Positions 1-8,368 of a DNA stretch of 64,000 bases are shown here, one piece after another. Made by a program: the position numbers and the translations under genes. How positions within the stretch are numbered: the stretch's first letter is position 1; every line of letters starts with the position of its first letter. The notes under the pieces were generated by a model that saw only the letters and a list, made by a program, of their open reading frames with translations, was not told where the DNA came from and made no database searches. Source of the stretch: Terricaulis silvestris (GTDB lineage: Bacteria; Pseudomonadota; Alphaproteobacteria; Caulobacterales; Aquidulcibacteraceae); contig NZ_CP047045.1 of assembly GCF_009792355.1 (NCBI RefSeq), forward strand, positions 558,001-622,000, written 5' to 3'.

Positions 1-1061
1 TGGTTGTTCGGCGTGCGCGCGCTGTCGAAGCGCATTGGATTTGCGAACACGGCTTCGTCACGATTGGCCGAGACGATCCACACCACGACCCAATCGCCCT
101 CTTTAATCTTCTGGCCGCCAATGACCATGTCTTCTGTCGCCGTTCGCAGCGTGTGCGTCAGCGGCGAAGCCCAACGCACACCTTCCTCCGCCGCGGCCTT
201 CACTGCCGCCGGATCGTGACGTCGCTCTCGCAGGGCGCGCCATTGCGCCGGATCGCGCATCATTTCGAGTAACGCAGCGGATAGAGCCGCGCGCGTCGTT
301 TCATGGCCGGCCGCGAAGAACATGAGGCCATTGAAGCCAAGCTTGTCCGGCGACAGTGGTTCGCCGTCGATCTCGGTGCGGGCGAGGGCGCTCAGCAGAT
401 CGTTGCCATTGCCGCCGCGGCGCTCCAACGCAAGCTTGGCGCAATATTGGACAAGGTTGATCGTGCCCGCTTGGCTGGTCTCCAGCGGCGTCCCCACGCT
501 CCATTCCGGGTCTTCCGGCGCAGCGCTCATGTTGTTCCAGCGATAGAGATCGTCCCAGTCAGACTCCGGCAAATCCATCATGGCGCTAATGACGGCGAGC
601 GGTAGGCGGCCGGCTATGTCCACCGTGAAGTCGCACTCGCCACGCGGCAGCACGTCGCTGAGGATTTTCTTGGCGCAGTCGCGGATCAGTTGTTCGAGTT
701 CAGCGATGCCGCCGACAGTGAAGCGCTCGTTAAAGACCCGACGCATCGTCATGTGCGGCTCACCGTCCATGACCGACAGGTTGGCGCCCGAACGGATGAG
801 CCGCATGAACTCGCTCTTCTCAATATCGTCCATCTCGGCATTTTGTGGCAGCGAGGCGCCGTAGCGCTGGATTGAGAACGCCTTGTTATCGTTCATGAAG
901 ACGTGCATCGCGTCGGCGTGCTTGGTCAGAGACCAAAAGCCACGCGAGAGGCCGCCCTCCGTCCAACGAACGGGCTCTTCTTTTCGCCACTTGGCCAGGA
1001 TGGCCATCGGATCGCCGGATGCGAAGAAGGCGGGCGAAGTGATTTTGACGTCGTCAGACAC
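1..1061 (-). CDS. Cytochrome P450 (3' end outside window)
   Basis: Haem monooxygenase, soluble bacterial class. 353 codons are visible from a GTG start at 1061, which is preceded by an AGGGAGG ribosome site seven bases upstream. Seen: the I-helix oxygen-binding motif AAGHETTR at residues 250-257 and the K-helix ExxR as EGVR at 293-296. The C-terminal haem-cysteine loop lies beyond the left edge, so activity cannot be confirmed here. The early DGEPHMTMRR (99-108) matches the DxPxHxxxR stretch of bacterial CYPs. Substrate unknown. A second, unrelated P450 lies at 52681-53940. Confidence 0.93.
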   Translation of the reverse strand, partial: MSDDVKITSPAFFASGDPMAILAKWRKEEPVRWTEGGLSRGFWSLTKHADAMHVFMNDNKAFSIQRYGASLPQNAEMDDIEKSEFMRLIRSGANLSVMDGEPHMTMRRVFNERFTVGGIAELEQLIRDCAKKILSDVLPRGECDFTVDIAGRLPLAVISAMMDLPESDWDDLYRWNNMSAAPEDPEWSVGTPLETSQAGTINLVQYCAKLALERRGGNGNDLLSALARTEIDGEPLSPDKLGFNGLMFFAAGHETTRAALSAALLEMMRDPAQWRALRERRHDPAAVKAAAEEGVRWASPLTHTLRTATEDMVIGGQKIKEGDWVVVWIVSANRDEAVFANPMRFDSARTPNN

Positions 1062-2108
1062 GCTGCGCCTCCCTTGGCGCCGCGCAGGTCACCCGCTTGG
1101 ACGCCGTCCGCCCGGCGGTTCTCTCGGCGCCGGTGCAGGCGTGAGTGTCCGCTGACTAGTGGCAACGGCAACGAAGAAATGGTCATGCCGGAATGAGGTG
1201 TGTTCCGGCGGCATTCCTCCTGGTCCGGCGATGCTCGGACGCCCGGCTATTCGGGCCGCTTTGGGTGGATCAGGCTCAACGTTGTCCTTCCCGGACCACT
1301 ATTCCGTTCAGCCACGGACAACATTGAGCGTTCGACGCCTTGTTTTCGAGGGCTTTGGGACCGGCGGACGTCTGGATATGTGGCGCGGGAGCGGCAAGGG
1401 CTCATTGCTGGGGAAGCTGATCAAGCTGGCGGCACGAGGCTCCGGATTTCGCCGTGATCTACGCTGCGCGCGATGCGGCGGTGGTCGCGGACCTCGTGTG
1501 CGCATCGTGGGCGAACGCGTAAAGCGTTGGCGCGCCACTTGCCGGCGTTGCGCGCCGTCGTCGATCCATGCGTGCCGCCCCGGGGAAGAGCTTGGCGTAT
1601 AGGCGCTCTTTGCTTTTTCAGGGATAGTGAGGGTTCCGACATCGAGGTCAGAATCGGGCGCGCATAAGGAATCGCTCCATTTTCGCTCTCTGCCTCGCAC
1701 ATTCGCTCCAAGGGAAATGAGCGGAAACAGCAAGCGTGAACATGCCGTGGCGAATTTGCCGTCGGTGCGACATGACTAGTTGTCGGAGTGACGAACGCCA
1801 GCCATCGCGCGCGTTCGTCGAGCGCGGCGACGTGCTTGGGAATAAATACTGAAGGTGTGCTTGACGGTATCGCTTGAAAGCGCACTAGCCCAGCGAGCGA
1901 CAGCGATAAGTGGCGCGGGGTCGATAGACAATCGAGTGGGAATAGTTGGCTGAACGTCCGCTTTCAGGCGGTACTTCTCGAATGTCTCTTCCTGGGATGA
2001 AGCGGCGGATGAATGCGTATCGTGTCGCTCGTAACTTTGCGTCGGAAGAGCAGGGATTGGCCCAAAGCGCGGGCGAACCAATCCCCCGACCGATCCTAGT
2101 ACGCCGGT
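1062..2108. other. About 1 kb without a recognisable gene
   Basis: Reading frames exist on both strands, as expected at this GC content, but none shows a start with ribosome site plus a recognisable family. The stretch contains an inverted repeat at 1274-1329 and an AACGTCCGCTTTC motif near 1953-1965 that recurs near 40060. It may be an eroded gene or a regulatory/recombined spacer. Confidence 0.5.
1274..1329. repeat. Imperfect 14-bp inverted repeat
   Basis: GCTCAACGTTGTCC at 1274-1287 is matched in inverse orientation by GGACAACATTGAGC at 1316-1329, 13 of 14 positions, with a 28-base gap. It lies in non-coding DNA; it could be a large operator, a stem-loop or the scar of a mobile element. 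No transposase is nearby. Confidence 0.5.
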
Positions 2109-2462
2109 TTAGGCCTTCGTCTCGTGTAGCGGCTCGAAGCCGCCGAAAATCATCCGTCGCATGTCGAAAGGCATTTCGGCCGGGTTCATGCGCGGATCGG
2201 CGCGCAACTTCATGCTCGCCGCCTCGGCCGTCGCCTTGTCGGGCCAGATCATCCACGAAAAGACGACGGTTTCGTCCGGCTCTGCCTTCACGGCTTTTTT
2301 GAAATCGGTCGTTGTGCCGTCGGGTACGTCCACGCCCCACGCGTCCATGGTCGATAGAGCGCCGCTCTCTTTGTAGATGGCGGAGATCAGTTTTATCGCC
2401 TTGAGATAGGCTTCCTTGTTGCTGGTTTTCACCGGGATCACTGCACCCTGGACGTAGGCCAT
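2109..2462 (-). CDS. DUF1428 family protein (YbaA-like)
   Basis: 117-residue soluble protein matching the DUF1428/YbaA family (alpha-beta barrel ferredoxin-like fold; biochemical role not established). It begins MAYVQGAVIPVKTSNKEAY and carries the typical WGVDVPDGTTTDF and MIWPDKATAEAA segments and the terminal FDMRRMIFGGFEPL. Length is normal for the family. The ATG at 2462 has a GAAGGA site upstream. It stands alone, with non-coding DNA on both sides. Confidence 0.9.
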   Translation of the reverse strand: MAYVQGAVIPVKTSNKEAYLKAIKLISAIYKESGALSTMDAWGVDVPDGTTTDFKKAVKAEPDETVVFSWMIWPDKATAEAASMKLRADPRMNPAEMPFDMRRMIFGGFEPLHETKA

Positions 2463-2859
2463 TGCTGTTCCTTCTCATGCATGGTTGTGGACGCGCCATT
2501 ATCCGTCATCTGTCCTCTCGAGTCATTGCGCCGTCGACGTTGTCAGTGACTGGCGGACAGTCCGGGGCTGTTATCGAGTGGACCGCCGGGCAGCGCGACG
2601 CCCAATCACGCCACTTGCTCCGTATTCGACCGCGGCCCGAGCAGGGCAAGGTCGAGATGAAGAGGGACGCTCCGCGCCCCGACACCTTCCGTCGGCCATC
2701 GCGCGCGAGCACGATGGCACTTGACCGCCCATCAGCGATCGAACCCCCCAGGCGGAGACGCGGCGACTGCAGCGTGCGCTAGCCACGAGAGGCGCGGCCG
2801 CCGACAGGCGCCGACGCCTTAGGAGGCGGGCATTGGCGTCACTCCGGCGTGGCGCCGCG
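2463..2859. other. 397-bp intergenic stretch, nothing recognised
   Basis: Lies between the DUF1428 gene and the end of the MarR gene. No supported coding region, RNA gene or strong hairpin was seen. It must hold the promoter of the leftward DUF1428 gene. Confidence 0.4.
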
Positions 2860-3267
2860 CTAGACCATGCGCTCAAGAAGGCTCTTGAGGTCGCGCCGCT
2901 GAGCGGCACTCAGGCGGCCGAGACACGGCTCAAACGCCTCCGCGAGCAGCTTCATCCCCTGGCGCACGCACGCGCGCCCCGAAGGCGTCAGCTTCAATCG
3001 ATGCCTTCTTAAATCCCCGGCATCGATCTCGCGGCGCAAAAAGCCCGAAGCTTCCAAGCGCTTCACATACAAGGTGACGGTGGCCTTGGGCATATTCAAA
3101 GCTTCGGCCAGCTCGGCCGGATAGGGGTGAGCGTCGATCTCTGCCAGGACGAACAATTCCTTGGTTTCGATCCCAAGGCGCTCGATACCCGGCGACGCCG
3201 CGGCGATCGCCGACATCAGCAGGCGATAATTCAGTCCCCAAATTTCTGCCGCGTCAATTTTCGCCAT
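2860..3267 (-). CDS. MarR-family transcriptional regulator
   Basis: 135-residue winged-helix regulator. The wHTH core is at about residues 50-105: YPAELAEALNMPKATVTLYV is the recognition region and REIDAGDLRRHRLKLTPSG the beta-wing. MarR proteins bind as dimers and are usually released by phenolic or electrophilic ligands or by oxidation. It is divergent from the aldo-keto reductase at 3354, which it probably represses. The start at 3267 has an AAGGGG site upstream. No cysteine sensor is obvious in the HTH. Ligand unknown. Confidence 0.9.
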   Translation of the reverse strand: MAKIDAAEIWGLNYRLLMSAIAAASPGIERLGIETKELFVLAEIDAHPYPAELAEALNMPKATVTLYVKRLEASGFLRREIDAGDLRRHRLKLTPSGRACVRQGMKLLAEAFEPCLGRLSAAQRRDLKSLLERMV

Positions 3268-3353
3268 CGCCCCTTGCGGCCTCGCTCGCTCATTCCAAGT
3301 TAATACAGAACTGAACTATCGCAAAATTGCACAAAAGTCATGGAGTGGATAGC
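3268..3353. promoter_or_regulatory. Divergent MarR/AKR promoter region with candidate operator
   Basis: The 86-bp gap between two divergent starts is locally AT-rich. It contains AGTT-N7-AACT (3298-3312) followed at once by another AACT, a plausible MarR dimer site overlapping both promoters. This is inferred from position and symmetry only. Confidence 0.35.
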
Positions 3354-4439
3354 ATGGCGCTTGATCATTACATCACCCTGGGCCGTTCCGGCCTGCGCGT
3401 CAGCCCATTTTGCCTGGGCGCGATGACCTTCGGCGAGGATCTCGGCTGGGGTTCCTCGGTCGAAGAATCGCAACAGATCATCGATCGCTATGTCGAACTT
3501 GGCGGCAATTTCATCGACACCGCCAATTTCTACACCAAGAGCCACTCGGAAAAGATCATCGGCGACCATATTGGGCGCCACAAGGCGCGCCGTGACCGGC
3601 TGGTGATCGCGACCAAGTTCAGCGGCAATCTCTATCCCGGCGATCCCAATGGCGGCGGCTCGGGCCGCAAGGCCGTCGTCAACGCGGCCGAGAATTCACT
3701 GCGGCGATTGCAGACAGACTATATCGATCTCTATTGGCTGCACATCTGGGATGAGAATACACCCATTGATGAGACCATGGCCGCGCTCGACGATCTCGTG
3801 CGCGCCGGCAAGGTCCGCTACATCGGTGTCTCCGACACCCCCGCCTGGAAGATCGCGCAAGCCAATACGATGGCGCAGTTCCGGAACTGGTCGGCCTTCG
3901 TGGCGCTGCAGATCGAATACTCGTTGCTCGAACGCAGCGTCGAGCAGGAACTCGTCCCTCTGGCGCTCGAATTTGGGCTGGGCGTCACGCCCTGGTCGCC
4001 GCTGAAGAGCGGGGCGCTCAGCGGCAAGTACACACGCGCCAATGCTGGGCAGATGAAAGGTGATCGCGGCGTTTTCCTTGAGGGTTCTCTGAACGAGCAG
4101 ACCTATGCGGTCATCGACCAGCTCGAAATCATCGCCAAGGCCCACGACACTTCGGTCGCCGCCGTCTCGCTCGCCTGGCTCTCAACCAAACCCGGCGTCG
4201 CTTCGCCGATCATCGGTGCGCGTCGCCTCTCCCAGCTTGAGGACAATATCAAAGCGCTCGACATCAAACTCACGGCCGACGAAATGGCAAAGCTCGACAT
4301 GCTGACCCAGCCCAAGCTCGGCTTCCCCCAGAGTATGCTGCCGATGGCGCCGGCGATCCTCAATGGCGGCGCGAGCGTCAACGGCGTCTCCGCACCGGTA
4401 TCCGGATTCGTCATGCAGCAAGGCGACAAACCTTACTAA
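3354..4439 (+). CDS. Aldo/keto reductase, AKR family
   Basis: NADPH-dependent carbonyl reductase, 361 residues. The catalytic tetrad is visible: Asp and Tyr in FIDTANFYTKSHSEKIIG, Lys in LVIATKFSG and His in YIDLYWLHIWDE. The C-terminal cofactor segment PIIGARRLSQLEDNIKAL is typical. The reading frame extends upstream to a TTG at 3327, but the ATG at 3354 with GGAG eight bases before it begins exactly at the family start (MALDHYITLGRSGLRVSP) and is preferred. It is divergent from and probably repressed by the MarR regulator. Substrate unknown; detoxification of aldehydes or quinones is an inference. Confidence 0.93.
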   Translation: MALDHYITLGRSGLRVSPFCLGAMTFGEDLGWGSSVEESQQIIDRYVELGGNFIDTANFYTKSHSEKIIGDHIGRHKARRDRLVIATKFSGNLYPGDPNGGGSGRKAVVNAAENSLRRLQTDYIDLYWLHIWDENTPIDETMAALDDLVRAGKVRYIGVSDTPAWKIAQANTMAQFRNWSAFVALQIEYSLLERSVEQELVPLALEFGLGVTPWSPLKSGALSGKYTRANAGQMKGDRGVFLEGSLNEQTYAVIDQLEIIAKAHDTSVAAVSLAWLSTKPGVASPIIGARRLSQLEDNIKALDIKLTADEMAKLDMLTQPKLGFPQSMLPMAPAILNGGASVNGVSAPVSGFVMQQGDKPY

Positions 4440-4602
4440 AAACGGCGGCTCGTCTCGAGCTTGCCGAAGCGCTTGATGGCGGTCTCGCTCGCGGTGTGGT
4501 GCGGCCGGTTTTGCTTCAGCCTTCGGAGCTTTCCCGCTAGGCGACGCCTTGAATTGAACGTCCGCCTACAAGCACCATTTCGTTCGAACAGGAGGCGCTC
4601 CC

Positions 4603-5340
4603 ATGACGGGCATAGATGGCAAAGTGATCGTGATAACCGGCGCCAGCAGCGGCATCGGCCGCGCGGCTGCGCTATTGCTGGCGGGTCAAGGGGCGAAGGT
4701 CGTGCTCGGCGCGCGAGGCGGCGATGAATTGGAGGCTGTGGCGCGCGAAGTTCGTGACGCAGGAGGTAGTGCCCTTCATCGGCGCACCGACGTGTCGAAG
4801 CGACAAGACATGGCAGCGCTTGTCGCCGTGGCGACCGATTCCCATGGCAAGCTTGATGTGCTGATCAGCAACGCCGGGATCGGTCCCATCTCGATGCTCG
4901 CAGAATTGCGCGTCGAGGATTGGGAGGCGATGGTTGACGTCAACATCAACGGGTTGTTGTACGGTATCGCCGCCGCTTTGCCCATTTTTCGCCGGCAAGG
5001 CTCTGGGCATTTCGTCAATACGATCTCGACCGCGGGCATCCAGATGAGCCCGACCATGGCGATTTATGCCGCAACTAAGAACGCCGTGCGCACAATAAGC
5101 GAGGGACTGCGCCTCGAATCCGACGGCAAGTATCGCGTGACCGGCATCTCGCCGGGATTCGTCGGAACCCGTTTTGCCGAATCCATGACGGACGCGGGGG
5201 TCAAAGCAGAAATCCAGAAGCGCATGGATGAAATCGCGTTGGCGCCTGAAGCGATTGCCCGCGCGATGGCGTTTGCGATCCAGCAGCCGGACGATGTGGA
5301 CGTCGGCGACATTGTCGTTCGGCCCACCGTGCAGAATTGA
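4603..5340 (+). CDS. Short-chain dehydrogenase/reductase (classical SDR)
   Basis: 245-residue classical SDR. Rossmann motif TGASSGIG at residues 12-19, structural NAG in VLISNAGIG, catalytic Ser in STAGIQMSP and YAATK as the YxxxK motif, then the PGFVGT loop. The best relatives are NADP-dependent YdfG-like reductases of unknown substrate. Start ATG 4603 follows a strong AGGAGG. It lies 163 bp after the aldo/keto reductase in the same direction and may share its transcript. It ends 36 bp from a convergent SnoaL gene, with a shared hairpin between. Confidence 0.92.
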   Translation: MTGIDGKVIVITGASSGIGRAAALLLAGQGAKVVLGARGGDELEAVAREVRDAGGSALHRRTDVSKRQDMAALVAVATDSHGKLDVLISNAGIGPISMLAELRVEDWEAMVDVNINGLLYGIAAALPIFRRQGSGHFVNTISTAGIQMSPTMAIYAATKNAVRTISEGLRLESDGKYRVTGISPGFVGTRFAESMTDAGVKAEIQKRMDEIALAPEAIARAMAFAIQQPDDVDVGDIVVRPTVQN

Positions 5341-5373
5341 GCGCGGGGCGAGGTCTATTGGCTCGCCGCGCCG
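5341..5373. terminator. Bidirectional terminator-like hairpin
   Basis: GGCGAG (5347-5352) pairs with CTCGCC (5362-5367), and the stem extends outward through GC-rich sequence with one bulge. It sits between two convergent genes, which is where a shared terminator is expected. A clear T-run is absent. Confidence 0.5.
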
Positions 5374-5376
5374 CGC

Positions 5377-5796
5377 TCATTTGCTGATCTGTTCCACCGC
5401 AGCCATCCAGTTCTCGACGTGATACGCGGTTGCAAGCTTGCCGTTCTTTACCGTGAACAGATCGATCGAAATGGTCTTGAAGCTCTTGCCCGTGGGTTTG
5501 GCGCCGTAGAGGTCGCGCATCGGCGTGCCACTCGCCTCGCCGCGCACAACGATCTTGTCGTCAACGGTCTGGATCTCCTCAATGGTCCAACGCAGATCCG
5601 GTATGACCGCTCCGATGCCTTTGAACACCTCGGCCAGCTGATCGCGCGTCAGCCAGTCTTGGTTGGTTGAATATGATTTGTAGTCGGGATTGGCTGCTTC
5701 TGCCAACAACGCCGCTACGTCTTTGTCCGCGGGCCTGTTCAGCGCTTCATAGAGAGGGGCAACGATCCTTCGTGCTTCATCGACAGTCATGCCCAT
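5377..5796 (-). CDS. SnoaL-like / ester-cyclase family protein
   Basis: 139-residue single-domain protein of the SnoaL-like polyketide cyclase superfamily (NTF2 fold). Family features: N-terminal helix EARRIVAPLYEALNRPADKD, central IPDLRWTIEEIQTVDDKIVV, GTPMRDLYGAKPTGKSF and the closing strand FTVKNGKLATAYHVENW. Most such proteins are isomerases, cyclases or hydratases, or are uncharacterised. No signal peptide. The start at 5796 has AGAGGA eight bases upstream. It lies 39 bp downstream of the alpha/beta hydrolase at 5836 and is probably co-transcribed with it. Confidence 0.88.
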   Translation of the reverse strand: MGMTVDEARRIVAPLYEALNRPADKDVAALLAEAANPDYKSYSTNQDWLTRDQLAEVFKGIGAVIPDLRWTIEEIQTVDDKIVVRGEASGTPMRDLYGAKPTGKSFKTISIDLFTVKNGKLATAYHVENWMAAVEQISK

Positions 5797-5835
5797 AGGC
5801 GGCTTCCTCTTAAGTTCGTTGAATTTGCTTGGAGA

Positions 5836-6684
5836 TCACGTCCGGCCGCTCTGCGAGCGATAGGCGCCGTTCATCCAGACCGCGATCTCACCTGTGTAGC
5901 CGTCAGCGGCTTCTTCCCAAGCGCGGTGTTGGGCGTCGAGAAGCACGTAGTGGTTGCGAGGCAGTCGTTCGGCAAGGAATTGGCCGTTCGCTGCAGGTAC
6001 AATTGGGTCGTCTTTGCCGGCGATGATCAAGATCGGGGTGTCGATGCTTGAGAGCAGCGGCTCAAGCTTCGGAAGGTCGGGAATGTAATTTCGCACATAC
6101 TGCACGGCGTCTTCGAAACGCCGGCCCGCGGATGCCTTTCGGAAGTCTTCGATGATTGGCGCCGGCGTGAGTTCTGAAGCGTGCTTCAGATAGTCGCCCA
6201 CTGCCTCGGCGCCGTCGACGGTGGCAAAGGCGCCCGTCGGTGAATGGATCAAATCGTAGAGCACGCCCGCGGCCATCTCGGCGCGCAGGGCGCCCGATCC
6301 CAGAGCGATGCTCTCGAACAAGTCGCCCTTTTCGGCGGCGGCGAACAAAATCGCGAGCGCTCCGACATCGGGCGTGATCGCGTGCGCTCGGTTCACTTTG
6401 AAGTGGCTAAGCAGCTTGATGACGAAGTCGCCCATAGCCTTCGGGGCCATCACGTCGGGCCTGCTCTGCGAGAGCCCGAAGCCCGGCAAATCGACCGCGA
6501 TCAGAGGGTGCGTCTGGCGCAGCCGTGGAATGACATGACGAAACGCATAGATGCTCTCGGGCCAAGGCGCTGTGAGCAGGATGGGAACGCCATTAGCGGC
6601 GCCGCTTCGCGCGTGGCGGATGACGAGGCCGTCAATTTCCGTCGTGGAGACGGCGCCTATATCGGGAAGTGCATCGACGGTCAT
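5836..6684 (-). CDS. Alpha/beta hydrolase with Asp at the nucleophile elbow
   Basis: 282-residue alpha/beta-fold hydrolase. The usual GxSxG is replaced by HAITPDVGALA, placing Asp at the nucleophile position as in epoxide hydrolases and haloalkane dehalogenases. The oxyanion region is PILLTAPWPESIYAFR rather than a clear HGxP. The late acid segment is IIAGKDDPIVP and the base is probably His in LDAQHRAWEE. Haloalkane dehalogenase- or epoxide hydrolase-like chemistry is therefore possible but unproven. It is divergent from a classical Ser hydrolase at 6799 across two palindromic operators and heads an operon with the SnoaL gene. Confidence 0.85.
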   Translation of the reverse strand: MTVDALPDIGAVSTTEIDGLVIRHARSGAANGVPILLTAPWPESIYAFRHVIPRLRQTHPLIAVDLPGFGLSQSRPDVMAPKAMGDFVIKLLSHFKVNRAHAITPDVGALAILFAAAEKGDLFESIALGSGALRAEMAAGVLYDLIHSPTGAFATVDGAEAVGDYLKHASELTPAPIIEDFRKASAGRRFEDAVQYVRNYIPDLPKLEPLLSSIDTPILIIAGKDDPIVPAANGQFLAERLPRNHYVLLDAQHRAWEEAADGYTGEIAVWMNGAYRSQSGRT

Positions 6685-6707
6685 GGGCAGCGTCCGATCT
6701 CGTTGAC

Positions 6708-6746
6708 TATGATGTGCGTCATAGGCTAAGTATGATGCGCATCATA
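6708..6746. promoter_or_regulatory. Two tandem 16-bp palindromic operators
   Basis: TATGATGCGCATCATA (6731-6746) is a perfect palindrome, and TATGATGTGCGTCATA (6708-6723) is a near copy with perfect outer arms. Their centres are 23 bp apart, about two helical turns. They lie between divergent hydrolase genes. The TetR gene at 7723, downstream of one of them, is the most likely regulator to bind here; that assignment is an inference. Confidence 0.75.
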
Positions 6747-6798
6747 GTCAAGACGAGCGATTGCGAACGCATCCAATCCAACGTGAGAGGAGGAGCCG

Positions 6799-7632
6799 GT
6801 GACGCGCAAGCTAGAGGATGCCCCAACCGAATTCGTGCAGGCTGACGGCATCGACTTCGCCTATCGGCGCCTGGGCCGCAGCGACGGCGCGCCGCTCGTG
6901 TTGTTGCAGCACTTCACAGGAACGATGGATTCCTGGGATCCGCTGGTGGTGAACACGCTTGCCGAAACGAGACCTGTAATCGTCTTCGACAATCCTGGCG
7001 TCGGACGATCAAGTGGGGCCACGCCCAACAACGTTGCGGACATGACGGAAGCCGCAAGGCAGTTCGTGCAAGCGTTGGGGTTCGCACAGGTCGATCTTCT
7101 GGGCTTCTCCTTGGGCGGTTTCATCGCGCAATCGCTTGCCGCGAAGTATCCCGGCCTGGTGCGCCGGCTTGTGCTCGCTGGCACCGCCCCTCAAGGAGGG
7201 GAAGAGCATTTGCTGGCGGTCCTCCAAGAGGCGTTCTCACACAAAGAAGCGATCGATGTGCGCCTACCGCTTTTCTTCACCTCATCAGAAACGAGCCAGG
7301 CAGCGGGCTTGGCGTTCATCCAGCGTACGCGCGTGCGCACCGAGGACCGCGACCCGGAGAGCACCGAAGCCGTTAGCCGATCGCACACGCAAGCCCTGAT
7401 CGGCTGGTGCGCGGAAAAGGATCCGAGCAACACGGTCTTGAGCGCCATCACACAGCCGGCGCTCGTTGTGTCCGGCAGCAGCGATACGATGCTGCCGTGC
7501 GCCAACGCCTACTTCATGTTTCAGAACCTGAAGAACGCGACGCTCATTCTTTATCCCGACGCCGGACACGGGGCGATCTTCCAATATCCGGAGACATTCG
7601 CCCGTCACGCGCAATGGTTCTTGGACGCTTGA
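6799..7632 (+). CDS. Alpha/beta hydrolase (Ser nucleophile)
   Basis: 277-residue alpha/beta hydrolase. Oxyanion region LLQHFTGTMDSWDP, DNPGVGRSSG turn, nucleophile elbow LLGFSLGGFIAQ, acid in VVSGSSDTMLP and His in YPDAGHGAIFQYP: a complete Ser-Asp-His set. The close pattern DNPGVGRSSG is shared with many peroxidase/lactonase-like hydrolases of unknown substrate. GTG start at 6799 after GAGAGGAGG. It is followed after 90 bp by a TetR regulator in the same direction and controlled from the operators at 6708-6746. Confidence 0.92.
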   Translation: MTRKLEDAPTEFVQADGIDFAYRRLGRSDGAPLVLLQHFTGTMDSWDPLVVNTLAETRPVIVFDNPGVGRSSGATPNNVADMTEAARQFVQALGFAQVDLLGFSLGGFIAQSLAAKYPGLVRRLVLAGTAPQGGEEHLLAVLQEAFSHKEAIDVRLPLFFTSSETSQAAGLAFIQRTRVRTEDRDPESTEAVSRSHTQALIGWCAEKDPSNTVLSAITQPALVVSGSSDTMLPCANAYFMFQNLKNATLILYPDAGHGAIFQYPETFARHAQWFLDA

Positions 7633-7722
7633 CCTAACGGTGGCCCACCGCTGGACCAACAATGCGACGGCCGGTAGCTTGGCGTTTGCGCAACACCGCA
7701 GCTCGCGGTCAGTGCGCGCGGT

Positions 7723-8292
7723 GTGCAAGAAGTGGCAAGCGACGTCCGGCAACGCATGATCGAGGAGGCGATGGGGCTCATTGCGCGCAAGGGCGTGCAG
7801 GGAACCTCGTTTTCGGAAGTGTTGGAGGCGGCCGGCGCTCCCCGGGGCTCGCTCTATCACCATTTTCCGGGCGGCAAGGATGAACTCGTCCTCGCAGCGA
7901 TGGATGAGGCAAGCCGGCTTGCTTTGGGTGCGATTGAGAGAGCTCGTGGTCAGCCAGCCGACAAGGTCGCGGAGAGTTTCATCTCGTTCTGGCGCACTGT
8001 GCTTACGCGCTCCGGGCTTGAGGCGGGATGCGCGCTTCTGGCGGTGACGCTTGGCGCAGACACAGCGGCCCAGCGCGAGCGGGCGGGAGAACTCTTCAAG
8101 CGCTTTCGCAAGGTGCTGCGCGAGATGCTTGTCGAAGGCGGCGTGCCTGCCGATCGCGCGGAGGGACTTGCAGCGGGGCTCCTTTCGGCCTGCGAAGGCG
8201 CTGTGGCCGTGGCGCGCGCGGAAGCGTCGATCAAGCCGTTCAATTTGGTCGCCGCTGAGCAAGTGCGCGCAATAAGGGCGGCCATGAGGTGA
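7723..8292 (+). CDS. TetR/AcrR-family regulator (YxaF/LmrA-like)
   Basis: 189-residue repressor. The N-terminal HTH (about 10-60) reads RQRMIEEAMGLIARKGVQG, FSEVLEAAGAPRGSLYHHF, then PGGKDELVLAAMDEA. The C-terminal ligand domain with GCALLAVTLGAD resembles the YxaF/LmrA group. GTG at 7723 is taken as start; an internal ATG at 7756 is possible. It lies in an operon with the hydrolase at 6799 and probably autoregulates through the tandem palindromes. Ligand unknown. Confidence 0.88.
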   Translation: MQEVASDVRQRMIEEAMGLIARKGVQGTSFSEVLEAAGAPRGSLYHHFPGGKDELVLAAMDEASRLALGAIERARGQPADKVAESFISFWRTVLTRSGLEAGCALLAVTLGADTAAQRERAGELFKRFRKVLREMLVEGGVPADRAEGLAAGLLSACEGAVAVARAEASIKPFNLVAAEQVRAIRAAMR

Positions 8293-8329
8293 GTCGCCGC
8301 GTCCGGCCGGTTCGGCCACTTGCTGATGC

Positions 8330-8350
8330 GGTCTCCGGCCAGCTGAGACC
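8330..8350. terminator. Hairpin between convergent genes
   Basis: GGTCTC (8330-8335) and GAGACC (8345-8350) form a perfect 6-bp stem with a 9-base loop, between the ends of the TetR and LuxR genes. There is no T-run, so termination is inferred from position. Confidence 0.4.
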
Positions 8351-8368
8351 ATATCTCCACCGTGGCGA

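Noticed and set aside
1308-1885. Long minus-strand open frames in the gene-free stretch
   Set aside because: Arg/Pro/Ser-rich translations with no family pattern, mutually overlapping, and no ribosome site; typical of high-GC spacer.
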